Positions 21,905 through 33,578 of a stretch of 64,000 nt of DNA are shown here, piece by piece; position 1 is the first letter of the stretch, and the number at the start of each line of letters is the position of its first letter. This DNA comes from Meandrina meandrites (taxonomy: Eukaryota > Cnidaria > Anthozoa > Scleractinia > Meandrinidae), in the NCBI GenBank assembly GCA_963693305.1, contig OY855905.1:33992750-34056749 (forward strand), in the 5' to 3' direction. The notes under the pieces are model-generated. The model had not been told where the DNA came from and searched no databases. It saw only the letters and a list, made by a program, of their open reading frames with translations. The position numbers were made by a program, and so were the translations under genes.

Positions 21905-24900
21905 GAAACCACAGTGGACGAGAGAGATATGCAATCTTTATCAGGTGAGTTATTTAATTTGCTTTGTTGTGGTGTGAAAAAAAAGTCTGTATACGAGCCT
22001 AGTGGCCCATCAGGTCGGAGCTTATCCCGGTTTCCGTAGCATGAAACGACCAGGAGTATTTCTACTCCCCCCCCCCCCCCCCCCCCCTAAATAATAGAAT
22101 AAACCAAGGATCTGTATCCTTTGCTGACGTGGAGATTAGTTTGGCCAAGTAAAATTCTTTACCAGGATTTAAAACAAAGGAAGTTAACAGTAACATGCAA
22201 ATAGGAGAGGCACAGGGCAAGAGAGGGTGACGTCAACTATATTGTTGACGATGATGAACAAGGTGATCATAATCCTCGTAAATTTAATTACAGTATTTTA
22301 AATATGTTCATCATAATCTAAATCTGATAAGTCGCTTAACAAACACGATGATAGCTGCCAAGATGACTGATTCTAAGCTCGGAACTAATCAATATTGGGT
22401 CAAATATCCTGGACATTACAGGCCTGTTGCCTCTAACGACATGTTGTTACTAAATAATTGCTAGACTTTGAGAAGAATCTAAACAAGAAATTGGCGTCTG
22501 ATGACTTTGACGACATAGCAGAAGCCATCACACCAAAAACTCTGGGAGCGTGCGCTACGAACACTCTTCTCAAGGCATTTGAGGTATGTCAGTGGTATGT
22601 TAGACGTATTGTGCGTCGTTCGGTACCCAAAGCTCAAAATGTATTGAAATGTAACTAATTAACAAAGTGCACGAGAAAACAATAGAATAATACTTGAAAG
22701 TGGCATTAGGGGCGATTTCATGACAGCGTTATGAACATCGCCAGTTCCCATACGTCAACTAAATAGGTATGTGTCAAGGGGTACTGTTCTTGGATTCGTC
22801 CGGGTTTCCTTCCTCCACTGCACTGCACTCAGGGCTCTCCACTGCAAGTCTTTCTCACCGTTTGTTATTTTGTATGATTTCTGTTACTAAAGGTGAGCGG
22901 GTATCTGAAGTATCAAGCTCGCCATGACAGACCGGATGTGGAAGAACTGGAAAAATTGGCCAATTCAGTAGAGGAATTTACTACTTGTCTCATAGATCCT
23001 CTCAAGTCGGATACGAGAGAGAGAGAAGCTTTTGGTGATTCACTGGACTTAATCATTGACAAAGCCATTGAATATAATCAAGGAAAGGTAGAACCCTATT
23101 TAAACATTTGCAATTATCCAGTACCCTTCAGACATCATCTTAATAGATATGTTGCTGCATCCACGCGCTTTTCAGCAATCAAATCAATGCCAGACTGTTT
23201 TTCTTCTGATCTCATTTTTTGCTTATTATGCTTTTATTTTCCTCAAGTTTCTCTCCCACCCAGTTGTTTATAACTTGCTTGAAAACGTTTGGAGAGGACG
23301 ATTTGCTGGCTTGAGATCGAAATACAGATGGAAATGGATACTACTAAAGCTTTATAGCTTACTGGATGTCATCCTTTTCCCGTTCCTCTTCGTTTTCTTA
23401 TTTTTTATCCATTCAATCAATGTGTTGAGAAGGAAGTCTAAAGGTTTGTGCTAAACTTAATACATGTTACAGACTCATGTAGCTTCTACCACGATCTTAA
23501 GTTACGAATTCAAACTGTTAAACTCTTATCTAATGCGGGTGGTTATTATTCTTTTTCCTGTATCTGCCAAATGAGATCTTAATTCTTTTATTTGAGTGTT
23601 ACTTGCTTCTGAGAAGACATCCTTTTCACATTCTTGCTATTTTTAACCTCCTATTTAAAAAACCTCATGAAGGCAAGATATCCAATTTCGAGGGCAATGT
23701 CTGTGTAAACGTACATGGCTTTTTGATATATCATCATTTCTGCAAATGATAGGGCCTGTGTGTTTATTGAGTTGATTAGAAATGAAACCTTGGATGCACA
23801 GGATCATGATGAACTGAAGTCTAGCTTATAAAAAATAATCTAAGTTAGCAGGGTGGACACTGTCTGAGTTTTAGTTTTTATTCACTTTATTCTAATGTTC
23901 GTAGATCTGGAACTTTGCTTCATTCTGAATGCCACCGGAAAGAACGGAAAAGACGACTTTAAGAAGATGATAGGCTGCATCAAATACATGGTACAAAACA
24001 TTGGGGTCAAATCCACCAACTACTGTCTGATAAGTTTCAAAAAGGGGAAAGCTTTCCAACATATCAGGTTCGACGACAATTCATTGTTTAAAAACGACAA
24101 AAATCGTCTGATTAACAAGCTTGATGCCTTGAATCCACCGGTGAATTGCTGCCCAGCCCTTCATGATGACTTTGCGCAAGCATCGCAGGCCTTCAGGAAC
24201 CAAACTATCAGGATAACTTCAAAAAAGGTAAACGTATTTAAAAGTGATTCTTACAGTGCAAAAAAAATATCGCGCTATAATGGGATGTGTAGCCATTATA
24301 GATAAGATTTTTTTTCTTTAGAACAACCGTAGGAGAGCGTCGTTCTGGTTATGTCCGCCACCTTAAGATTTGAAATACCAGAGATAGTGATAAACTAGGA
24401 TAGTACAATTTAAAATACTATCAATAACAACTTCACGTATCCCAACACACAGGTTATCATTCTCTTCACAAATGACACAACTGGATCATTTGGTCCTCAA
24501 AAAGGAAGGTTACTGCTCAAAACAAAATATCTGACTGAGTCTATTGGGGCGAGAATTGTACCAGTTGCTGTTGGAGAACGTCCACTTGTGGAGGACCTTG
24601 AGTTCATTGCTTCAGAGAATCAAGTCATCCGTTGTCCACTAGAAGAACAGGAAAAACTTGGCAAGAGACTGTTAAGGGGTAATCTCGTGTTTATGTGTTG
24701 CTCTATCGTATGGAAAAATTTGTAATGCCAAGGCTTTGTGAGGATCGTTAGTTAGAGTATGCACATACGTCTTCTCCCTTTTACACGTGAAACATAAGCT
24801 TAACATTAAAAATGATAATTAAAACAAGATCGTGATTCACAACGAACTGACGATATTTCACTTGTTTCAACAGAAAATATCACATTATTTTACGTTTCAA

Positions 24901-27900
24901 TCCGCCTTGTTTAACATCCCGTTGTTTTATTTCTCCCTTTTTCAGAGGTTTACGAAGAGGATCTTTATGGTAAGATTGTACCTTTGACTGTTAACTAAAG
25001 CATGGCCACCTTAATTTTTTGAAAATTTAAGATGACTCTTAACCACTCTGATAGAATTTTTTAACTCTTAATGGGATGCGATGATTGTTGCAGTGCAGAA
25101 TAGGATACAAACGTCAGCTTACATATTTGTTATAGTCCGTTTTCACTCACATGACCAGCGGCCATATTGGTTTACTAAAACAAAAGACGATTTTTGCATA
25201 AAATAGAGTTTAAATCCCGCAGGAAGATGGTGGTAAAAGGTATTTTTGTGACCCGTGATCGACCCTTTTTATTTCCCGTGCTGCATCCAAACGTTTTTTA
25301 ATAATTCCTTCCTTTGTGTTAATGTCTATTTCAGATCGGTATCTGGATTACTTCACCACACCATACTTCATATTTTTTAGAGATACGCTTAGCTACTTGT
25401 CTCTCCTGGGTCTTCATATCGCAATCTGCCTATCGCCATCAAATCTTCCTTTCTCAGCGGTGGAATGGGTGATCGCTGTGTTTTTTGTTGGACGCTTCCT
25501 CTCGGAATTCAAACAATATAACAACAGGAAAACATCAAAGAGGCTCAAAAAGGTTAGACGTCTCTCTGCAAAACACGGAAAATATGTCTATCAGCAATCT
25601 CATAGTAACCATAGTAACCATGATGAAAACTTGGATTTACCAATTGAAGTGGAGGATTACCAATCGCGCATGGTTTTCAGCACGTTAGGAAAATACTTCA
25701 TGTAAGTAGAGTGTACTAACGAAGACAAAATGTTAATTCCTAGTAATCGTTATCATGGCAGGTATAGTTTGACAGCTCGTAACAAAACATATAAACAAGT
25801 CCATGTACGACTGACTTTAAAATACGTTTAACAGACTTCATGGAAGAAAACTACAGCAAAGAGTAAAATATTCAGTGATGACATGGTGATCGCTATGACT
25901 TCAATCCCGTATCACCATTACTCACGATTAAGGTCGCTCGCTGGAGGAAGATTCTTGCATGAAGAATCATAACGCTATAGTGATCCTTTGGTTTTGTGCC
26001 GGGGGAGAAGGTTGGCAAGCAAATGAAAGATAAATGATAAATCGGGCAAAATACTTTGCCTTACCTTTTATGTATGAAGGAAAAGCATAAACCAGTTATA
26101 AAGCCCATTCTACTTTTTATTCTGGCAAAATTCACCTTGTTCATATACATTTCTACCCCTTATGATCATCCACAACCTTACGATATGGTCCTCTCTTTCA
26201 GTGATCGTTGGAATATGTTGGACTTCATAATGCTCGTCATTTATGTAGTCACCTTCATGTTGCGCATGGTGACCTGGGGTGTGTCCACTTCTGCGACTGG
26301 GAATAAAGCTTTGGTAGTCGCGGGCTACTGTTATGGCCTTAATACCATGATCCTTACGCTACGGGTCTTCGGCCATCTGATGGAGGCGAGCAAGGAGACT
26401 GGAACAACCCATATTGCTCTAATGAGCATCATTGAAGATGTGGCCATAATTTTCTTCCAGTTCCTTGTTGGAATACTTGCGTTTTCACTGGCGATAACCA
26501 AAATATATGTTGCTGAAAGATCATTTATCTCAAGTGAAGAGAGACTGTTACGCGACAAAAGGTCAGTATTTCTTTCATATATATGGGACTTCCAACTAAG
26601 CGGAGATCTAATTTTTAAGTCGGGTACTGCTAGTTATGCTTTGCAGTTCGTGATTGGAGAAGTACCTCATCAGTTTAGGATTCTTTGGTATTTTTAGTTT
26701 CAATATTAGCTATTTTTCTTTTGCTTCCGATTCGCAGAAGTAACGCAGATTGCAACAGCTCTGGACTGTCCTGGTAAGCTATCCTTTTATACGTAATCAT
26801 TTTTTTTGTCAGTGTATTTTGAGAAAAAATTTTGTGACTGAGTGGTCTGTTTTTTGCTATCTCTTATGATGAAAATTTTCTCGTATGAACACTTCAGTCC
26901 AGTGATCGGGACGAAACGCTTTTGACAAATTAGCTTTGCTTTCGCAACAGGGCGGCCAAAATGGCATAATTTTGCCTTGTATGCATTTCTACTTCAAAAG
27001 TATTCGAATTAGCTTTAAAAATCAAGTTAAAAGAGTCGACAAAGCTATGATAGTCGCGAACGATACAAGTTTATGTGGCGCAAGTTTGGTTTTGTTTCTT
27101 GAATTTCGTCTCGAAATTTCCCATATGAACAGACGACAAAATTCAGCCAGCCGGCCGGTTACCGGGCTCACATGAAGAGGCCCTAACACGGAAATATTTC
27201 TCGATGGCGATTTTACCATTTGAAGTTATGTGTTTTACATCTTAATGTGCTTTGTTCTTCTTTAGTTGGTGGGAAATCTTGAAGCATCTTACCTGGACGC
27301 TTTTGGGGATGACAGAACTGGAACTTTTCAATCCAGGCATGGAAAGTCCATCAGATTACCTCGCTCAAGTTCTGTACGCAGTATTTATCATTGCAGCTCT
27401 GGTTCTTCTTGTTAATATGATGATTGCCGTCCTCTCCAACACATATCAACGAGTCCAGGTACGTCTTCCAAATGCGTTTAACAGAAGTACAGCACATTTT
27501 ACAGTAAAGATCATAAAAGAAATGTACTACCCTATCACCATTATACTTGCGTTTGAAGTTGTTCTCACGATGAATATTTTACACGAGGAGTAAATGTCAT
27601 ATAAAGGGCCATTTGGTGACGGGGAGCGGAAGTGGGCACGAATAACGTACTGAAATAGATAGCTTCCACTTCTTGGTTAAGTATTTTCTCGCACTGAAAA
27701 AGCACCAGGGAGATGTGTTTTTCTGTTATAGAGCGCTTTTCACTCGAGTGTCGAAATAAATTCGCATTTTCTTGGGTTTTGCATTAGTACGCTTACTGAT
27801 TGGTTTAAAAATCCTGCTCAGTCAGAAATAAAACCAAAACCAATGCTGACTTACTCACGTGTAGTTCCTTGCTTCGCGCCGACAGCATGGAGTTTCGATT

Positions 27901-30900
27901 GGCTCACTGGATTATCTGTGTCCTTGAAATGGGCTAGAGTGATTATTTTGTGTTTGGTTTCATAACATTCAATAGAAAAGCGCTCCAATTACTGGTTTTA
28001 AGGTTTATCGTTCAGTCTCAGTTTAGCAGGCCCTCTGTTGCAAACCTCACATAACAGAGATGGTTAACCAAAAGTTATTTCACATTGTCAGAAAAACTCG
28101 TTGAGGGAGTGGTCATTCAAGAAAGCTGTCACAATCCGAACATACATTGGCTATCATCCGATTCCAGTACCATTAAACTTGCTATCCCAACCTGTATTGG
28201 CACTGTGTCGGGATTCAGAACAAATGAATGATTTGGAAGATGAAATAATGGAGAAAAAGGTAGGTCAAAGAAGAAGATATAATATGGCTAAAATATCACT
28301 TCGGAGGAAATAACTTTTTTTCGTCTTGGCTCATCAACGCTAACTTGAATCAAAATGAAATCATGTTACTAAAGAGAACTTCACTCACTGAACTGCAGAT
28401 AAATCTTGTGAAGTTAAGAGATGATCATAAGTGCACCATCATCATTTTTGTTTGCATATGATTTCATTATTATATATTACTTTTCTTTCTTTTCCCTAAA
28501 CAGAAACCTTAAAGGGACACTGTTACGGACATTTTTTGGCTTTTTCAGTAAAACGGCACCAAAATTACGACTAAGTACTTTCAGCCATGCAGGAAATGCT
28601 CCTAGAACGTGAAGGAAAGGATATCTAGCAAATTGTTTAAAGAAGAGTGTGACCGTAAATAGTTTTCATCAATTTTTCCAAACCACAAGGTCAGAACTTG
28701 AAAAAGTCAGGCTGACTTTTTCAAGTTGAGATCTAAAGCTCCCGATGGTATCACAGTAATATCACTCTATATTTAGCTTCAGTACACTGGTATAGTAATT
28801 TTAAGAAAACTTGACCCCTGTTGATAGGTTTCCAGTGGTGTAAACATGTCTTGGGGCTGTTGAATTTTTAAGGTTATGCTCGTGACAGTGCCCCTTTAAG
28901 AACCCTTACAGCTGGTCTTCTCCCAACGTGGGGCTTCATAGCTCGATTGGTAGAGCATCGCACCGGTAACACCGAGGTCATGGATTCACTGAATCCTGCG
29001 TATCGAAACCCTAAAGTTTTCGCACTGAGGATTCTTTACAGTTGCAACTGGGTATTGTGCAAACGCAATTGCTACGCTCGTTTCTAGTAGTTAGGTAATG
29101 ACTGACTGTATCTACACTATGCATAAGGACAAAAAAAAACGTCAATTGACTTGTTAGACTTTTTTTGAGGAAATAGAATTCTCTCCTTTAGATCATAATT
29201 GTTTTGGTTACTTTATATGTTTCGTTTCTCTAAGGTGGAGGCGTTAGATCGCATGACTGAAAAATTAAAGGTGATTTATTTTGCAAAGTATGGATTCACT
29301 TTTCCTCTATCAGGTAACAGTATTTTTAATTTTCTCTTGCAGTTTATATTAAAATTCTTTATCCCAGTAATGTAGAGGAAAAGATTTTAATGTCAGAAAA
29401 TTGAAATAAGAAACTTATCATAACTGCAAATAAACGTGGTTGTATAAAACAACCCCTCCCAGTCTCTGCAACGTGGAAAAGGTTTCAAGCACTGTAAGAA
29501 TATCACAAAATAGAAAAGAAGTTACGAAGCTGTATAACACATGTAGTCTGTTTCTTTTGGCAGATGAAAGTAAAATCAATAACATGTTGTCCGAGACGGA
29601 CAGAAATCGGGAAATGTGCAATCAGATTGTCAGACGAGTGTTCACCGATCCCGTACTAAGGAATGATTTATTCCGCCCTTTTGGTCGTTCAGTAAGTAGC
29701 ACTCTTTTCACTCTTTATTTATTCAAACATTTTAGCTGTGTTTTGTGGGCGGGCGAGGGGGGGGGGGGGGGGGGGGGGTGACTTCCCCCAAAAAATTCTG
29801 CAAGCGAAACTTTTGCATAAAAAAATTCCTGCAAGCGGTTGTGCCTAAAAAAATATTCGTGCAACGGAGAAAAAAAATTCGTGCAGAAGGGCTTAATAAA
29901 AATTCCGTGCACCAAATTCCCCCTTCCTCCGGTAATTTCTTATGGTCCTAAGTACACAACAACAAAAAAACTATGTATATTTAAGTATCAGGGAAAATAA
30001 CACTGAATCTTGTGTATGGTATTTGATCGATTTCATTAGGCGTGGAAGAGCCAGGGAATTCATATTGAAGATTACATGTTGACGTACATCGGACCAGCAC
30101 TTTGTAGCAGTTGTCAAATTTCGCGAAAGGAATTCCATGGAGCTAGATACAAACAACCATTCTCCGAAGATTCACCTAGATTTGAGGTAATTCCAGAACT
30201 ACGACTTGCTTCGCGGTTGTAGTTAGGATGCGAGACTCTGTATTAAGTAATGGTCCGCGTAAAAGCGATAGTGATCTGTGGCAACGCATGTGCAGTAGTG
30301 ATCAAAATTAAAATTGCAAAATCAATTAATTCTAGCTCTGTGATTGGCTAAAACACAATTTTTTCCGATTTCTCTACGAAAAAATCCGATAAATAAGAAA
30401 TCCTTTGTGTTTTTTACGAACATTACGTCATATCAAATTAAAATTTGGTTTGAATTTTTCTTCGCTAGAACACTTTTTTGAGAACGTTGCAAATTAACAG
30501 CACTCACTATGTAAGAGTCTATCGCTGACTGGATTTTAACGCATCAAATTCGTGATTAGGTTAATGATGCAGCAAGCACATGTAGGTAAAAAACGGAATT
30601 GTTTAAAACATAGATGCAGTACAGGCACTTTTGAATCTTGGATTCACAAAACAAAGATGGTTGTGACAAGAGAAAGGCGGCGGTGACCTCACCCAGCTCA
30701 CCTAGCCCCACCCTTTTGTCCTTTATTCCATTTCTTCTACAGGATTCCAGGCTTTGTCTTGTTATCTTAAAAACAAAGATGATTTGTTTGCAAACAATAC
30801 GTATCGCCATGGCGACCTGAAATACTATACGTGTATTGTTATAGGTGATAGTTCAAGAGGGTGGTATGAAAAGGGAATTAGTTGTTGGTGTGGTGCGAGC

Positions 30901-32468
30901 AAAACATGATGTACATAAAGCTGCTGGGGAAGTACGTCATACTGTCGGATATCACGCTTGCAACGGACATATTGTTTACTGTGATGACTCTGGTAAAAAG
31001 AATTTCATAGAAGGTAATTTAATGCAAATTTTCTCTAATTTTATATATTAACAAAGTGTAATGTTGTTCATCTTTTACCAAAAATGGTCGTCTTTGGCCT
31101 AAAACTATTTGATAGTTTAGTTTCTCTAGGATCATTTGCACAATTGTTTTTTTCACATCCTTAAAGCATTGTGGTTTGAGGGTTCTGCTTTACAGACACC
31201 TAACATACTGTTGTAAAACAAATTTGTCAACTCCTTCTCTTCTAGGTCCTGTGGTGTATCGTGGTGATTTGATTGGTTGTAGAGCTGGTTTTGATGAAGT
31301 AGATGAGGGAAAAATTCCAATTTTTTTCTCTCTTAATGGTGAAGCAATTGCTCAGATTTCATTGAAGTTGGGATCCGAGAAACAAGACATTTTTCCTTTC
31401 GTTGGAATGAAGCACAAGGGAATTCGAGTGCTAGCGAAGGTTTGTAGAAATTAGGTTTATGTTACGTAAGCCATTTTCCGTGGGTTTAAGTACGTTATTT
31501 ATCAAAAGGAAACTGTGTTCAAGATTACTTACGTATATATGACTTACACTGCTGCGCAGCTAACACTTGAAGAACGTGCCTTGCTGTGGAATAAAGGAAA
31601 TCTGCTTTACCAAACGCTGTTACTACAGTGCCTACCTACCCGCCTACCTACCTACCTACCTACCTACCTACCTACCTACCTACCTACCTACCTACCTACC
31701 TACCTACCTACCTACCTACTCACCTGCCTGCTTGCCTGCCCACCTGCTACTTACCTACCAACCCACCTACCCACCTACCTACCTGTCTGCCTACCTTCCT
31801 GCGTCCAACCTAGGCAGTTTCCCACCTACCTACCAACGTACCTACCTACCTACCTACCTACCTATCTACCTACCTACCTACCTACCTACCTACCTACCTA
31901 CCTACCTACCTACCTACCTACCTCTCTACCCAGGATACCTACCTACCTACCTCCCCACCCACGATACCTACCTGCCTGCCTACCTACCAACCTACCTACC
32001 TACCCACCAATCTACCTACCTACTTACCTACCTGGCCTACCTACCTACCTGCCCACCCAAATAACTATTAAACTAACTACCTATCTTGCTTTCCTTCCTT
32101 TCTTGATTACTTTTAACTTCCATATTTTTTTCTTCAAGATGTGCCCTGGTGAGCCAAAGGACTCAAATGAACAACGATCTTCAGGTAGCCATGACGATGG
32201 CTTTGGTTCAATGTTCAGTGAAGCTGAGCAGACCATGGTTCTATACCAGACAATTGATTCTGTGGAAGATATGAAAGAAGCAAGCGACGTGCTGCTAGAG
32301 TATATGCAAGAAAAAATTGAGAAGATAACAGATGATGTGAAAATGCAGAACGAAAATATCAAGAGCATCGAAAATACTATCGAGATACAAAATAAGAAGA
32401 TAGAAGGCATTAACAATACCTTGTTGGAGATTCTAAACATCCTCAAGTTTAGAAAGGACGGACAATAA
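21905..32468 (+). CDS. TRPC-like channel with inserted VWA-like and C-terminal SPRY domains (5' end not found)
   Basis: Predicted cation channel of 18 recognised exons: 21905-21944, 22465-22583, 22893-23087, 23248-23443, 23905-24227, 24453-24678, 24946-24969, 25335-25701, 26202-26561, 26738-26773, 27266-27458, 28092-28259, 29235-29313, 29564-29691, 30040-30186, 30845-31013, 31246-31439, 32139-32468. All phases fit, giving 1,097 codons to TAA. Order: helical linker (1-118); pre-S1 elbow after [14 protein letters not shown] (to 183); VWA-like module (184-365); S1 and S2 (378-450); S3 ([15 protein letters not shown]) to S5; a short Cys-bearing turret; pore and S6 ([17 protein letters not shown]); TRP helix (REWSFKKA); then SPRY (about 850-988, [30 protein letters not shown]) and a terminal coiled coil. 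S1-S6 and the EW TRP helix resemble TRPC. The VWA lacks the metal-site residues. No start Met or ankyrin repeats were found upstream. Confidence 0.8.
21996..22090 (-). mobile_element. SINE fragment with poly-C run, copy 3
   Basis: The plus strand shows GAGCCTAGTGGCCCATCAGG to TAGCATGAAACGACCAGGAG, the 3' tail of the tRNA-SINE family, then a run of about 20 C. It lies in the first intron of the channel gene. Confidence 0.7.
28509..28899. mobile_element. MITE, TTAA-bounded, copy 2
   Basis: About 90% similar to 15,817-16,206 over its whole length by eye, with the same TTAA borders and CACTGTTACGG/CGTGACAGTG ends. It lies in the channel-gene intron between the TRP-helix exon and the exon at 29,235. 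Confidence 0.8.
28930..29001 (+). mobile_element. tRNA-like sequence (pseudogene or SINE head)
   Basis: The box A-like TAGCTCGATTGGTAGAGCA is clear; the T-arm (GGATTC..GAATCC) has an enlarged loop and the anticodon stem does not pair. It sits in a channel-gene intron. Degenerate tRNA or SINE head. Confidence 0.4.
29755..29780. repeat. Poly-G run
   Basis: About 25 G, nearly uninterrupted, in the intron after the exon ending at 29,691. Confidence 0.9.
31628..32072. repeat. (CTAC)n / (TACC)n microsatellite
   Basis: About 440 bp of mostly uninterrupted CTAC with CTGC and CCAC variants. It fills most of the intron (31,440-32,138) before the last channel exon. Its open frames (repeating PTYL) run on in frame into the last exon, but the TTCTTCAAG acceptor at 32,138 and the preceding donor explain the exon without it. 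Confidence 0.95.
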
Positions 32469-33578
32469 TCGGGCTGTTCCTCAGCATTTCTTCAGCAAAA
32501 ATGCACCCACGCTGATTTGTGAATTGACATGAACTGAGACGTACTCAAGTCACCAATGGATTTTTATTCTATCGAATGCATTAAGGCTCTTGGCGTACAT
32601 ATGTGTATTTTTAATCAATCCTGAACGGAAGGCCAGTTAAACTTGCCGAAACGTTGATTCTTAAAGCAAAGCTTGCAAATCACAAACATGCTCACCATAT
32701 CTTAGGAAACTTTATATTCATTAGATCTTTGCCAAGTGTAATTCGAGTGAGCTGAAGTCGTAAGCTGTAGCCGTTTTCTGATAAAAGAAAAAAATATATG
32801 ATTAATTAATAATTAGTAATGTATTCCATCAAAAGGTATGATATGTAACAATAATGTACGTAAGTTTTAAAGCATTGTAAAATATAAACTCGATGTAGTG
32901 AAGTTCCTATTTAAGCACCTCCTTGTGTGTCTTTACTTTGAAATTGATATAAAGTTTGCTCTAATTTTGTCTTTGCCGAGTTTAGTAGTTCATTCGTCGT
33001 CGAATTATGGATTTGTCATTGCATTACATTTACTCCGTTATTTAGATCAACAACAGAATTCTACAGTGTAAATTTAACATACGAGACACTGCGCGTAAAA
33101 CTCTCTCGTATTTTGCATGCTCCTTTGACTTTGTGTGGTCGAATGACAGAATATTGGAATATCTCGCAGCCTTTCTGTTTGCCGTCTTTTGGCAAAGGAG
33201 CCCAAGAATGCGACCGCTTTCAATTAATTCGCATTCTTTCGAGTAGTCATTATCCAGTCAGAAGCCGAGGACACTTTTCAGTTGACTTCTGATTAAAATA
33301 AGATAGAATACGATAGAACGTAAATTTAAAATTCGAAGTGATCGCACTTTTGGTCTACTTGATGTAATATGATAAACACGCGTACGCATTGCGTACCTAT
33401 TTCTATATACGCCCCCGTCCCCACCCAACAACGTTTTTCACGCTTGTTCCAAATATGGCACAACATTTGTCACGTGACCTCTTCCGAAAGTACTCCCTTT
33501 CAGTGCCACCATCGTAAAGGGTACAGGTCAAACGATTATACAGCTCCACAGAAGCATCCGTTTTGTGCAGAAACAAAA

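Noticed and set aside
26056..26201. In-frame extension of the S3 exon upstream ([18 protein letters not shown]...)
   Set aside because: The acceptor at 26,201/26,202 matches the phase of the preceding donor and gives the expected S2-S3 spacing; the extension would add an unexpected hydrophobic segment.
31515..32138. Long PTYL-repeat open frames over the CTAC tract
   Set aside because: They follow the tetranucleotide repeat in every frame. The real last exon starts at the acceptor at 32,138/32,139 in the correct phase.
32618..32668. Hammerhead-like string after the channel stop (CCTGAACGGAAGG..GCCGAAACGTTGATT)
   Set aside because: The CTGANGA core is broken by an insertion; at most a decayed Penelope-type end.
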